From JAHBNG01 sp039028975 (GTDB taxonomy: Bacteria > Chloroflexota > Anaerolineae > Caldilineales > Caldilineaceae): a stretch of DNA of 64,000 bases. The stretch is from positions 1 to 64,000 of the forward strand of contig JBCCHB010000030.1 in assembly GCA_039028975.1 (NCBI GenBank), read 5' to 3'. This document shows positions 6,970 to 15,689 of this stretch, piece by piece (the first letter of the stretch is position 1; each line of letters starts with the position of its first letter). Under the pieces are notes generated by a model. The model worked only from the letters and a program-made list of their open reading frames with translations, was not told the DNA's origin and did no database searches. Made by a program: the position numbers and the translations under genes.

Positions 6970-9774
6970 TCATCCCCCCTCTTCACGCAACCGCCCACCC
7001 GCTAACCGCAACCGCCGCCAATCTGCACCAGCCCAGAGACCAGTTCGCACGGTTTCTTCTGCTTGTCGTAGCGCGCGGTATCTTGAGGACGCCTGCGCCA
7101 TTAGCACGGATGGGGCGTTGTCCTCAACAATGCGTCCATCCTCAATCACCAGAACCCGGCCAAAGTCCTGGGTGTCGCCGACATCATGGGTAACGCAGAG
7201 CAACGTTGCGCCCTGCCAATGTTGGCGCGCCCGATCCAGCAATGAGCGTCGCTGCGCCCGATCCAGACCACGGAAGGGTTCATCGAGGATCGCCAAGCGG
7301 ACATTCTTACGCAGCAGCGCGCGCCCCAGCCGCACCCGCTGCCCTTCTCCACCCGACACTAGGCTTCCCCCCTCGCCCAGTTGGGTTTGCAGACCATCCG
7401 GCAACTTCTGCAGCACGCCAAAGAGATCAGCACTGGCGATGGCGGGCGTGATGTCATCAGCCGCAGCGTCGTCTGCGCCATAGCGCATGTTTTCCAAGAG
7501 CGAGCGATTCCAGATCTGAATGGCCGGATCGACCCAGGCGGTCTCGTGCCGCAACTGCTGCAGCCGTCTACCATTTAGCGAAGTGCCATCTACCAATAGC
7601 TGCCCGCGTGCCGGTCGGTGCCAGCCCAACAAGAGGCCAGCCAGGCTCGATTTGCCCGCGCCCGAAGGACCAACGACAGCGATCTGTTCACCGGCACGGA
7701 TCGTTAGATTCACAGCATCGAGGATGACCTGACCGCCAGCAACAACACGCACATCTCGCATCTCGATCTTGACGCCCTCAGACGGGACATCCTCTGCCGT
7801 TTGCGCCCGTAGCGCCGCTGCGTCTTGACTGTCGGCTGACCACTCTCCCTCTTCCGGTGCATTGAGCGGCTCTAGTAGGCGGAGCATACGGTTGCGCTGG
7901 CCAGGATACTGCTGGGCCATATCGCTCAGCGTCTTGGCTAGGGTCGGCAGACTGAGCACCCAGTAAAAGAGCAGCAGAACGCCGCTCGCGTCCCCACCGC
8001 GGCTGATGTAGCTAAAGAGGATCCAAATGGCAAGACCCGTTCCGAGCAGCGCTTCACCCGCCTGCACCAGCGTTTCGACCCGATAGAAGGCTTTGCCCGC
8101 CGCAACCCAACTGACCAGCACATGCTCGTGCTCGCGCCGTACGGCCCGTTCGGCACCGTGGGTACGCACGGGAATCAGACCCAGCAAGGCATCCAAATAG
8201 AAGTGGCTCAGGGCACCGCTATGGCTGCGAAAACGCAGATCGCGTTCGGCCAGAACCTTCTGGCTGGCCACAATCAACCCAACAGTTACAACCGTGGCCA
8301 GAATGGCAATGGGCGCGCTGGCTGGATCAATAATAGCGATACCCACCGACGTCCACAGCAATTGAAAGCCCGTGCGTAGAAAGGTGAAACCAAGGTGGGG
8401 GAGGTTGCGCAACTGACGCAGATCATACGCCCGCGATGCCATATCCGAGATCAGGCGGCTGTGAAAATAGCGGTCGCCCAAACGGGGAATTTTCTTAAGA
8501 AAGGCGATACGCAGATTCGATTCCAGACGGCGTCCATAGCGCAATATCGTGTCGATCAGCGGAACTTCCAACACAAAGAGCAGGGCCACAAACGCGCAGA
8601 GCGCGCCGCTAACGGCAATGCGTTGGCCCGAAGTTGGCAGGCTTAACCCCAGATCGAGGAGTCCGCGCAGGATCAATGCCTCGATGATGACGCCGCCAGC
8701 CGCCAGCACGAGCGCCACCAACAGAACCACGGGCGTCAGCAGACCATCGGTGCGGAGATAGTTTAGCAGCACTTGCTCTGGTCGGCTAGGTGATTCTTCC
8801 AACGCGGCCACTAGCTCTGGAGCAAGCGGAGGCAATGACGTTTCTGGCGATCGTTCCCCCTGTTGACTATCCGCCCCTTCCTGGGGCAACACTTCCTGGG
8901 GTAACACGGTGTTGGGTGACGCGACTTGAACGCCCTGTACTCGGATAAGGACGGCGCCCACCAGAAAGATCTGCTCAGGTGCAGAAGTACGACCGGACTC
9001 GGGTTGGGGGAAATCGGCGGTATGCGTAGCGGGCTGTGCCGACCAGTAGACAATGGGAATAATTGACTCGGCGTCGGGCGATTCCGCACGGGCGCGGTGA
9101 AAGAGCCGTTCAAGAACGCTGGCGGCTTCGGCACCGGCCTGCAGGCCATCGGCACGAATCAGCGAGGCCACCATGCGCGTGGTGGCGTCCAGCGCGGCGA
9201 GCATACGCCATTGCGGATCTGCCAGCGCCGTCTGGACAAGATGCTCAATGGTTGTCTCATGCAGACCAACCTGCGCCAGACGTTGGCGTAGCGGATCGCA
9301 AAATCCGGGTGAGCCAGCCCACTGCCGCCAGACCGCAGCAGACACAGCCATGCGATGCACGTAGAGGTCTTGTAGAAAGCGCACCTCGGTCGTCCAGCGG
9401 CGTCCCGTGCCGGGGTCCATCAGTTGGACAAAGCGACCATGCAAGGACCAAACCACAACAAAGTGGGTCAACCCGTTGGGCTGGCGAATCACGACGATGG
9501 CGGGCAGCGTCTGGGCACCGGGCAACAGCAGATGATCCGCTGGCGTGACCATCTGCTCGGCCTTTAGCCCAAGCTGCACCGCGATCTCTTCGAGGGTGTC
9601 GATGGAGGTGCCATCCACGCTGGTCTGGCACGCCTCGCGCAGACGACCATAGCTGATAGGCACCCCAAAGCCTTCCAGCAACGCCTTGAGCGCGGCGGGT
9701 CCACAATCCATGGCAGAGGTTTGAACCACCTCGGGGACAAAGAAGCGTCGGTCAGATGTGGGTAGATTCAACAT
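6970..9774 (-). CDS. C39-peptidase ABC exporter (bacteriocin/NHLM type)
   Basis: Encodes 934 residues. Residues 1-125 are a C39 cysteine peptidase with Gln18, catalytic Cys24 (SAMDCGPAALK), His104 (THFVVVW) and Asp120 (LMDPGTGR) all present, so leader cleavage should work. Residues about 345-625 form the transmembrane domain. The C-terminal ATPase has Walker A GPSGAGKSSL, signature SGGEGQRVRLGRAL, Walker B LAILDEPFRGLD and the switch histidine (LCVTHD). About 200 residues between the peptidase and the membrane domain, rich in Gln, Glu and Pro, are unusual for the family. Such exporters cut after GG, GA or AG while secreting the peptide; the precursors here all carry AG before Q. Confidence 0.93.
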   Translation of the reverse strand: MLNLPTSDRRFFVPEVVQTSAMDCGPAALKALLEGFGVPISYGRLREACQTSVDGTSIDTLEEIAVQLGLKAEQMVTPADHLLLPGAQTLPAIVVIRQPNGLTHFVVVWSLHGRFVQLMDPGTGRRWTTEVRFLQDLYVHRMAVSAAVWRQWAGSPGFCDPLRQRLAQVGLHETTIEHLVQTALADPQWRMLAALDATTRMVASLIRADGLQAGAEAASVLERLFHRARAESPDAESIIPIVYWSAQPATHTADFPQPESGRTSAPEQIFLVGAVLIRVQGVQVASPNTVLPQEVLPQEGADSQQGERSPETSLPPLAPELVAALEESPSRPEQVLLNYLRTDGLLTPVVLLVALVLAAGGVIIEALILRGLLDLGLSLPTSGQRIAVSGALCAFVALLFVLEVPLIDTILRYGRRLESNLRIAFLKKIPRLGDRYFHSRLISDMASRAYDLRQLRNLPHLGFTFLRTGFQLLWTSVGIAIIDPASAPIAILATVVTVGLIVASQKVLAERDLRFRSHSGALSHFYLDALLGLIPVRTHGAERAVRREHEHVLVSWVAAGKAFYRVETLVQAGEALLGTGLAIWILFSYISRGGDASGVLLLFYWVLSLPTLAKTLSDMAQQYPGQRNRMLRLLEPLNAPEEGEWSADSQDAAALRAQTAEDVPSEGVKIEMRDVRVVAGGQVILDAVNLTIRAGEQIAVVGPSGAGKSSLAGLLLGWHRPARGQLLVDGTSLNGRRLQQLRHETAWVDPAIQIWNRSLLENMRYGADDAAADDITPAIASADLFGVLQKLPDGLQTQLGEGGSLVSGGEGQRVRLGRALLRKNVRLAILDEPFRGLDRAQRRSLLDRARQHWQGATLLCVTHDVGDTQDFGRVLVIEDGRIVEDNAPSVLMAQASSRYRALRQAEETVRTGLWAGADWRRLRLAGGRLREEGG

Positions 9775-10115
9775 AGTGGTCTGACATCCATGATAAAGAG
9801 CGTTCCAGAAAATGGATTACCTGCAAAATGTACGTCTTGCCTGGTGCGTATTGCGTGATACTAGTTGAGAATCTGGTTCGATTGCGAGAATCCATCTCGT
9901 CAGTGGGTGTTCAATGTCATCGAATGCCCACGCCGATCCTCGTGTAGAGATCATTAGCCATTGACAATTGAGCGTTGACTATTGACAATTCGTTAGGTTC
10001 TTATAGACAACGCAAATAAACATTGAACAATCGAGGAGTGAGCACGCCCCGTGCGGCTGGACCGGCACGCGGCGTGCCTACTGAACCATTGTCTAACTTC
10101 TAATTGCGTTGTCTA
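9775..10115. repeat. Intergenic gap with palindrome A1 (10037-10081) and TTGAC-type direct repeats
   Basis: A1 reads GCACGCCCCGTGC..GCACGCGGCGTGC, a hairpin with one mismatch. It shares its sequence with A2 (37136-37187) and A3 (51421-51469), including the flank AGTGAGCACGCC and the tail GCGTGCCTAC. Before it, around 9960-9992, ATTGACAATT occurs twice around GAGCGTTGACT. A similar CCATTGAGCGTTGACTAT recurs at 38411. No gene is visible. The gap splits the cluster between the stub HlyD and the C39 exporter genes. Confidence 0.7.
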
Positions 10116-10574
10116 TTAGTGGGAAGAGCGCATGATCAGCTTTGCTGGCGATATCTCTTCCAGGTCGACCTGAACCTCACCCGTCAGGTCAACGGTTGGA
10201 TCAAAAGCGGGTACGGCACGTAGAGGCACAAGGGTGATGCGCCCCGTCTGGCTTGACGGGGCATAGTCCAGACTCGTCACAACTGCTGGAATGACCTCCT
10301 GCTCTGGCGCAATGGGGCTGTCGAGATAGAGACGTGCGCTTTGGCCGCGCTGAACTTGCATTAGCACCTCAATAGGTAGTTCTGCCACGATCTGACTATC
10401 ATGAGCCAAACCACGGATGGTACCCAGCCCATGCAGCCGAATTGTGCCGCCAAAGAACCAAACGAGCCAGGCGGTCAGCAGCAGAATCACCACGAGCAGG
10501 CTAACGGTCGATGACCGGAAGCTGTCGGTGGTCTGTACGCGGCTGGCGCGGGGAAACTGAGCTCTATCATTCAT
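10116..10574 (-). CDS. Stub HlyD-like secretion adaptor
   Basis: Encodes 152 residues. The start at 10574 is set by GAGGAGCAAGATG and overlaps the stop of the upstream pentapeptide gene by 8 bp, so translation is probably coupled. One membrane segment (about residues 25-43) is followed by a short beta-rich extracytoplasmic region with GQSARLYL, VVTSLDY and the ending EISPAKLIMR. The coiled-coil hairpin and most of the barrel-sandwich of ordinary HlyD proteins are absent. It matches the N-terminal part of the cyclase fusion at 5751-6917, so the two may form a heteromeric adaptor for the exporters. Confidence 0.75.
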   Translation of the reverse strand: MNDRAQFPRASRVQTTDSFRSSTVSLLVVILLLTAWLVWFFGGTIRLHGLGTIRGLAHDSQIVAELPIEVLMQVQRGQSARLYLDSPIAPEQEVIPAVVTSLDYAPSSQTGRITLVPLRAVPAFDPTVDLTGEVQVDLEEISPAKLIMRSSH

Positions 10575-11556
10575 CTTGCTCCTCTTCTTCTTGTTCCCTT
10601 TCTTCGAGCAGTTTGGCTGACTCTGGCGGCAAAAATCCAACGGGCCACACCGCCTCTTGATCATAATGTACACCGCTCAAATCCAACAGTGGGCTGGTTT
10701 TGGGATCACGTGTCGCTGGTTCAACGCCAAACGATGCATGGCGAAAATCTGCCCCTTGTACGTTGGCACCAGTCAGCAGCGCACGAAATAAGCGGGCCTT
10801 AACTAGCTCTGCATATTGGAGATTGGCCCCGTTGAGTTGGGCATCGTTCAGCGTTGCATCGCTCAAAACGGCTAGACTCAAATCGGCGCCCCGGAGTTTG
10901 GCACTGATGAGCGAAGCCCCGTTGAGATGGGCACGACTCAGGTTGACCCCATTGAGATTGGCCCTGTCCAAGTTGGCCCCAATGAGCCTAGCCCCGCGCA
11001 TGTCTGCGCCGATCAGGATCGTGGGGCTTTCGGTCTTCACGTCGTCCACGCCCAGATTGGCCCCGCTGAGGTCGGTGGCAACGAGGATGGCGCTGCGCAA
11101 ATCGGCCCCAACCAGCGTCGTCCCCCGCAATTGCACACCCCACAGATTGGCCCCCATGAGCTGGGCCTCATCTAATATGACGGCGCTTAGATCGACCTTA
11201 CGCAGATCTACGCGCGTAAGGATCGCGCCGGTAAAGTCGGCCCCGCTCAGGATGGCATCATCGATAACCGCTTCACTCAAGTCTGCTTTGATTAGGTTGG
11301 CACCCGTTAAACGCGCACCAGATAAGTTGGCCTTACTTAGATCAGCCTCGCTCAAATCCGCGTTGCTTAAATCCGCGTTGCGTAAGTCTGCCTCAATGAG
11401 TATGGCTTGACTCAGATCAGCGTTGCGTAGATTGGCGTCTTTCAGCCCCATACCGGTTAGATCGCGCTCCTTGAAATTGGCTTCCAAACAGTCTGGTGGA
11501 CAGCCATCCAGCAAAGACGAAACGCATCCAGCAAGCACCATTGCAAGCAACGCCAT
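10567..11556 (-). CDS. Pentapeptide-repeat lipoprotein
   Basis: Encodes 329 residues from the ATG at 11556. MALLAMVLAGC contains a lipobox (LAGC), so lipid anchoring is likely, although the signal is short. The frame stays open upstream to 11688, through repeat S1 and across the end of the preceding gene, so the natural start may lie higher. From about residue 25 to 300 the protein is almost pure A(D/N)LxxA pentapeptide repeats (ADLRNADLSNADLSEADLS), which fold as a right-handed quadrilateral beta-helix. A DxxCxxDCLEANF segment opens the repeats, as in the neighbouring gene. The C-terminus is highly acidic. It may be a surface scaffold or an immunity/protection protein; this is not determinable here. 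Confidence 0.75.
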   Translation of the reverse strand: MALLAMVLAGCVSSLLDGCPPDCLEANFKERDLTGMGLKDANLRNADLSQAILIEADLRNADLSNADLSEADLSKANLSGARLTGANLIKADLSEAVIDDAILSGADFTGAILTRVDLRKVDLSAVILDEAQLMGANLWGVQLRGTTLVGADLRSAILVATDLSGANLGVDDVKTESPTILIGADMRGARLIGANLDRANLNGVNLSRAHLNGASLISAKLRGADLSLAVLSDATLNDAQLNGANLQYAELVKARLFRALLTGANVQGADFRHASFGVEPATRDPKTSPLLDLSGVHYDQEAVWPVGFLPPESAKLLEEREQEEEEQDE

Positions 11557-11571
11557 GAGGATGATCGGTTG

Positions 11572-11647
11572 TATAGTTCTCCCGAAAAGCTCTATACCAC
11601 ATTTCAAGGTACCGAAATGGGACAGAACTTTTCGGGACAGGCATATA
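11572..11647. repeat. Palindromic element S1 (TATAGT..GAAAAG family)
   Basis: 76 bp bounded by TATA at both ends. Inverted ends are TATAGTTCTCCCGAAAAG and CTTTTCGGGACAGGCATATA, with an inner pair ATACCACATTTC / GAAATGGGAC. Related copies lie at 18066-18158 and 52529-52602. It fills the gap between the two pentapeptide genes and has probably altered the 5' end of the downstream one. Confidence 0.85.
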
Positions 11648-11650
11648 GCG

Positions 11651-13543
11651 CTAACGTACGAGCGAAACAGGTGGCGTAAATCGATCATTGGGCCATTTTG
11701 TCCGTTGATTGAAGAGGACGCCGCGTAAATCGGCGTCGCGGATTACTCGATTGCGATCGAGCTGGTTGAGAATATTGATAACGGGATAACGCATGAGTTC
11801 CCCATCCTGCAATTGGCTGACCGTCACGCGTGCGCCAGTTAAATCGGCGCCCCGCAAATTAGCTCCGTTGAGATTCGCCCCAATTAGGTTGGCCCCAATG
11901 AAGGTAGCATCGGAGAGGTTCGCCGACGTGAGATCGGAACCGATCAGCACCGCGCCGCTCAAATCGGCACCCTGCAGGTTGGTACCGCTGAGATCGGCTC
12001 GATTGAGCCACGCTCCGTTGAGTTGACCGTCTCTGATGTCCGCACCGCTCAAGTCGGCGGTGCTGAGGATTGCCCCCTTCAAGCGAGCGCTGTGCAGAAC
12101 AGCGCCGCGCAGGTCAGCGGCAAAGAGATCAACCCCGTCCAGATTGATACCGTTGAGATCGCTACCAACCAGGGTGGCCTGGGTTAGCCGGACACCGGTC
12201 AGCTTGATTTGGGTTAAGTCCACGCGGGTGAGATTTACCTGCCCCAGATTGGCCCCTCTTAGATCAGCCGTAGTCAGCGTTGCGTCAATCAGGTTGGCTT
12301 CGCGCAGGTCGGCGCCGATTAAGTTGGCTTCACGCAGGTTGGCTTCCTTGAGGCTGGCTTGGCGCATACTGGCGCCGCTCAGATCCGCAGACCGTAAATT
12401 GGCTTCGCTGAGATCGGCACCATACAGATTCGCTTCCACAAAGTTTCCACCGCTCAAGTTTGCTTGTCGCAGGTCGCGGACGACAAGCGTGGCACCAACA
12501 CAGTCTGGGGGACAGCTTTGGGGCTGCAGAAACCAAAAGACAAAGCCAAGCAGCAAAATGATGCCCAGCAGCGTGATGCGTCGAATGAAAAAGTTAATCT
12601 CCCACAGACGATACCGCAGAATAGAGACCAGCTCTGACAGGTAGACCAGAATGAGCGAGATCTGATAGATCGTAATGGCAATAAAGTCATAGACAAAGCG
12701 CTCCAGACTCGGCCCATGTAACGCGGGAATCAGCACAGGAACCAATCCGACAAGGCCGACTCTGGCGACGAACAAGATCCCGAACGCAATCATGACTAAC
12801 TTCACCTGCTGCCGTTGCTCCAGGTTCAATACACGTCGATATCGGTAGACTTGCGAAGCAAGACCGATGACAAAGAGGGCTAGATAGATCAGATCCTCAA
12901 TCGACCCGAACGCGTTGCCAGGATGGGTTGCCGGGACGAGCCAAAATGGGATCCACAGGCCAAACAGGATGAACACAAACCTTAGATGGCGCGGACGCAA
13001 TACGCCATCTGGAAACACATAAAGCCCCCAGAATGAGAAGAGCGTGGACAGTCCATCGCCCAGGGCAAACAAGGCAAACAAGAGGCCTGTTGGATTTGTA
13101 TCCAGAATAGCGTCATCGAGTTGGGTACGTGGAACGCTGTTGCTCATGATCTGACAGGCAAATATCAGACCGATCCGACTTTGTCCACTAAGGAAATAGA
13201 GCAGCAGCGGGATCGCAAACGAGATTAAAAGCACAACTATCTCTCGCCCGACCAGAAGGTTGACATAATTGCTCTGGCTGATATTCAGGCTATCGAGATA
13301 GCGTAGGATTATGGCCGAGATATTGGCCGTCTCATTGCGCAAATAGGGGAACGCAACCGCGGCCATTGCCAAGCTGACCAGAAAGATGAGCCAGAAGCAG
13401 ATGCGTAGGCCGATTATTGCCATATCTGGCCCTGCAATGTTTGACACTGCATCAGATATCGCTGTCTCTAGCCGCAATCTACTGCTGTTGACGATGCGTC
13501 TCAGCGCGCGTATGTTCGTTAAGGGAAACGAGTTGGTCTGCAT
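11651..13543 (-). CDS. Multispan sensor-like membrane protein fused to pentapeptide repeats
   Basis: Encodes 630 residues from the ATG at 13543, 9 bp after the previous stop. Residues 1-345 carry about eight hydrophobic segments. This block ends in ILRYRLWEINFFIRRITLLG, which matches the end of the membrane input module of many Chloroflexota sensor histidine kinases (RYRLWDID..INRTLVYG). In place of a kinase, residues 350-595 are pentapeptide repeats (NLSGGNFVEANLYGADLSEA and so on), preceded by a CPPDC motif shared with the next gene. This suggests a membrane receptor module coupled to a beta-helix instead of a kinase. It sits in the middle of the RiPP cluster and could sense, bind or protect against the peptide. 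Confidence 0.75.
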   Translation of the reverse strand: MQTNSFPLTNIRALRRIVNSSRLRLETAISDAVSNIAGPDMAIIGLRICFWLIFLVSLAMAAVAFPYLRNETANISAIILRYLDSLNISQSNYVNLLVGREIVVLLISFAIPLLLYFLSGQSRIGLIFACQIMSNSVPRTQLDDAILDTNPTGLLFALFALGDGLSTLFSFWGLYVFPDGVLRPRHLRFVFILFGLWIPFWLVPATHPGNAFGSIEDLIYLALFVIGLASQVYRYRRVLNLEQRQQVKLVMIAFGILFVARVGLVGLVPVLIPALHGPSLERFVYDFIAITIYQISLILVYLSELVSILRYRLWEINFFIRRITLLGIILLLGFVFWFLQPQSCPPDCVGATLVVRDLRQANLSGGNFVEANLYGADLSEANLRSADLSGASMRQASLKEANLREANLIGADLREANLIDATLTTADLRGANLGQVNLTRVDLTQIKLTGVRLTQATLVGSDLNGINLDGVDLFAADLRGAVLHSARLKGAILSTADLSGADIRDGQLNGAWLNRADLSGTNLQGADLSGAVLIGSDLTSANLSDATFIGANLIGANLNGANLRGADLTGARVTVSQLQDGELMRYPVINILNQLDRNRVIRDADLRGVLFNQRTKWPNDRFTPPVSLVR

Positions 13544-13554
13544 GAGATGCAATT

Positions 13555-14445
13555 CTAGACAGCAACAGCTCGTGCATCGGGCTGCTCCATCACAACTGGC
13601 ATCTCATCAGCAACGCTCTCATCCGCCGACGACACCTGGCTATGGGACGCTTTCTGTGTACTCTCTTTCTGCGCGGTTGGCTCGCTGGGAGTGTCGCCAG
13701 TCACCACCTCTTTGAACGTTGCCAACAGCGCCTGTTTGTTGGTTTTTGCCATCTGCTGTACGGTGCTGACGACGTGGGTCTGCCGTTCCTTGTCCGACTG
13801 CATAAACTGATCGGGTGACGGGGCTGTAACCAAGCCCTTTTCGACTAGCCGACCATAGACGCGCTGGGTTACGTCACGCTGTTCGGCCGCTTCGGGTTTG
13901 GCCTGCCAGTTCTGGAATGCGTTGAGCGCTTTGACATCGTCCTGAACTCGAGTTGCCTTGGCGTGGGCCAGACAATAGAGCATGACGACACCTTCAACAG
14001 CCTGTTTTGGTTCGCTGCCCTCATCCAATTGGGCTTCAAACAGCCAGTGCAAATTCAGGTTCAGGCTTGTGCAAAAGTCCGACACCTGCTGGATGAGGGT
14101 CTGGAGTTCGGCGTCAGAAAGCGCGGCGGTGCGGCCAGCAAAGTCTTGTGCGTCACGCGGTAGGCTGTCATACAGTGCCTGACCGTCCGATGCTGCTGCG
14201 CTGGCAACCCACGCCTTGAATTGTTTCGTAGAGAACGTATCTTGCTGATTGCTCAGTTTGTTGCGCAGGTTGTTGGCGATGCTGGCGCTGCGTTGGACGG
14301 TTGCGGTGATGCGTGCGGGCAACCGTTTCTTGGCGACTTCAGGACGCAGCGGTTCAGCAAGCGTTTGTGCAGGTTTCTGACGCCAATAGTAAACGATGCC
14401 GTAAACCAAGACGATGATGATTGTAATGCCGAAGAGTGTTCCCAT
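13555..14445 (-). CDS. Single-pass membrane protein, unknown function
   Basis: Encodes 296 residues. The start at 14445 is supported by CAGGAGAACAATCATG. Residues 3-22 are one membrane segment (TLFGITIIIVLVYGIVYYW). The rest is a soluble, mostly helical domain of about 220 residues with many Gln and Ala, then a Ser/Glu-rich tail. Segments such as FKAWVASAAASDGQALYDSL suggest a helical bundle. No family is recognised. It abuts the next gene in the cluster (stop 13555, next ATG 13543), so it probably belongs to the same transcript. Confidence 0.65.
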   Translation of the reverse strand: MGTLFGITIIIVLVYGIVYYWRQKPAQTLAEPLRPEVAKKRLPARITATVQRSASIANNLRNKLSNQQDTFSTKQFKAWVASAAASDGQALYDSLPRDAQDFAGRTAALSDAELQTLIQQVSDFCTSLNLNLHWLFEAQLDEGSEPKQAVEGVVMLYCLAHAKATRVQDDVKALNAFQNWQAKPEAAEQRDVTQRVYGRLVEKGLVTAPSPDQFMQSDKERQTHVVSTVQQMAKTNKQALLATFKEVVTGDTPSEPTAQKESTQKASHSQVSSADESVADEMPVVMEQPDARAVAV

Positions 14446-14569
14446 GATTGTTCTCCTGATGGATGGCCCATCTACCACAAATACGTGCATCCAAAGGCTT
14501 CGGGCGGAGTAAGTGTCTTACCTCCACATATTAGGTAGATGAGCGTTGTAAATGTTTGATTGTGAAATT

Positions 14570-15652
14570 TTACGGTATGGATGCTTTTTCTACTGGTTGA
14601 TTCTGCAAATCAATTGACGGGGGCGACTCGGTTTTGCCCAATGACGACCCTTCTGGCGAGCCAATGGGGAAGGGCTGCTCATCTGGTTCCATGTTTGGCA
14701 GCGGCAGTAAGAATGGATTGTCGCTTGGTACGAGTATCACGCGGATACCCGGTGAGAGCTTGCTGATATATTCGTGGGTCAGCAGCTTTTCATCCTTGGC
14801 CAGTGCGTCGGCAATGAACTTGAGTCCGTCGGCTTCGGCTTGGGCCTTGATACGTACGGCGGCCGCCTCACCTTCCGCCAGCGTGCGGATCTGTTCGGCC
14901 TCGTGTTGCTTCTGGAGAATCTGCTGTTCCGCCACTTGCTTGTGTTCAATGGCGCTGGCGTATTCGGGCGAAAAGGCGATGTTGCGCAACACAAACTGAT
15001 CCAACTCCAGCCCCTTATCGCGAAACTCCTCTTCCAGCAGCAGGTTGAGTTCTGCTTCTAAATCGGCGCGGCGCGAGCTGTTCACTTCATCGACGGTAAA
15101 CTGGGAGACGCGCGTACGCACGATGCCGCGCGTCACCGGGCGTACAAAGTCGGTAATGTAGCGCTCCTGCCAATCGATGTAGATGCGCACAGCCTGCTCC
15201 CCGCGTAGCCGGAAGAGTATCGAACAGTCCAAAATCACCTCCTGGCCATCGTTGGTGCGTGCTGTAATCGAGTCGTCGCCAATCTCCTGCCCTTCTAGCG
15301 GGTTACTGGACATGGTGTAGGTCTGCCAAGCAATGGGATAGTGGGTCACGCGCTCGACAAACGGAATAATCCAGTGCAGCCCCGACTGGATCGGCTGTGG
15401 TCGCACCCCCTTGGGTGCCGTAACTGACAGAACGACGCCCACCTGAGGCGGCGTGATGTAGACCAGACTCATGCCGAGCATATTGAGTCCGATTACCAGG
15501 GCCAGCGGCAGCAGTAGCCGAAACGAAAGCAGTCTGCGTAGCCCGGTAGTGACCCCGTGCCGCTGGGTTGTGCGCACGAAGAAGAGCAGCGTATAGAGGC
15601 CCAATAAGGACCAGGCAATGATGGTAATGAGGTCAAGTAGGCTGTCAATCAT
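14570..15652 (-). CDS. SPFH/band-7 (prohibitin/HflK-like) membrane protein
   Basis: Encodes 360 residues from the ATG at 15652. Two N-terminal membrane segments (about 2-22 and 41-64) are followed by the SPFH domain (about 70-240). Its typical features are ITPPQVGVVLSV, GLHWIIPFVERV, ARTNDGQEVILDCSILFRL, VRGIVRTRV-like and a helical EHKQVAEQQILQKQHEAEQ stretch that forms the coiled coil. Family members scaffold membrane microdomains and control membrane proteases or transporters. Within this cluster it may organise the secretion complex. The ATG is 37 bp from the binding-protein stop. Confidence 0.85.
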   Translation of the reverse strand: MIDSLLDLITIIAWSLLGLYTLLFFVRTTQRHGVTTGLRRLLSFRLLLPLALVIGLNMLGMSLVYITPPQVGVVLSVTAPKGVRPQPIQSGLHWIIPFVERVTHYPIAWQTYTMSSNPLEGQEIGDDSITARTNDGQEVILDCSILFRLRGEQAVRIYIDWQERYITDFVRPVTRGIVRTRVSQFTVDEVNSSRRADLEAELNLLLEEEFRDKGLELDQFVLRNIAFSPEYASAIEHKQVAEQQILQKQHEAEQIRTLAEGEAAAVRIKAQAEADGLKFIADALAKDEKLLTHEYISKLSPGIRVILVPSDNPFLLPLPNMEPDEQPFPIGSPEGSSLGKTESPPSIDLQNQPVEKASIP

Positions 15653-15689
15653 GGTAGGTCGGTAATCAGTAATCAATGGGATATCAGAC

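Noticed and set aside
10700..12644. Long plus-strand frames opposite the pentapeptide-repeat genes
   Set aside because: They are antisense mirrors of the repetitive minus-strand genes; their Ser/Ala/Pro-rich periodicity follows from the pentapeptide codons.
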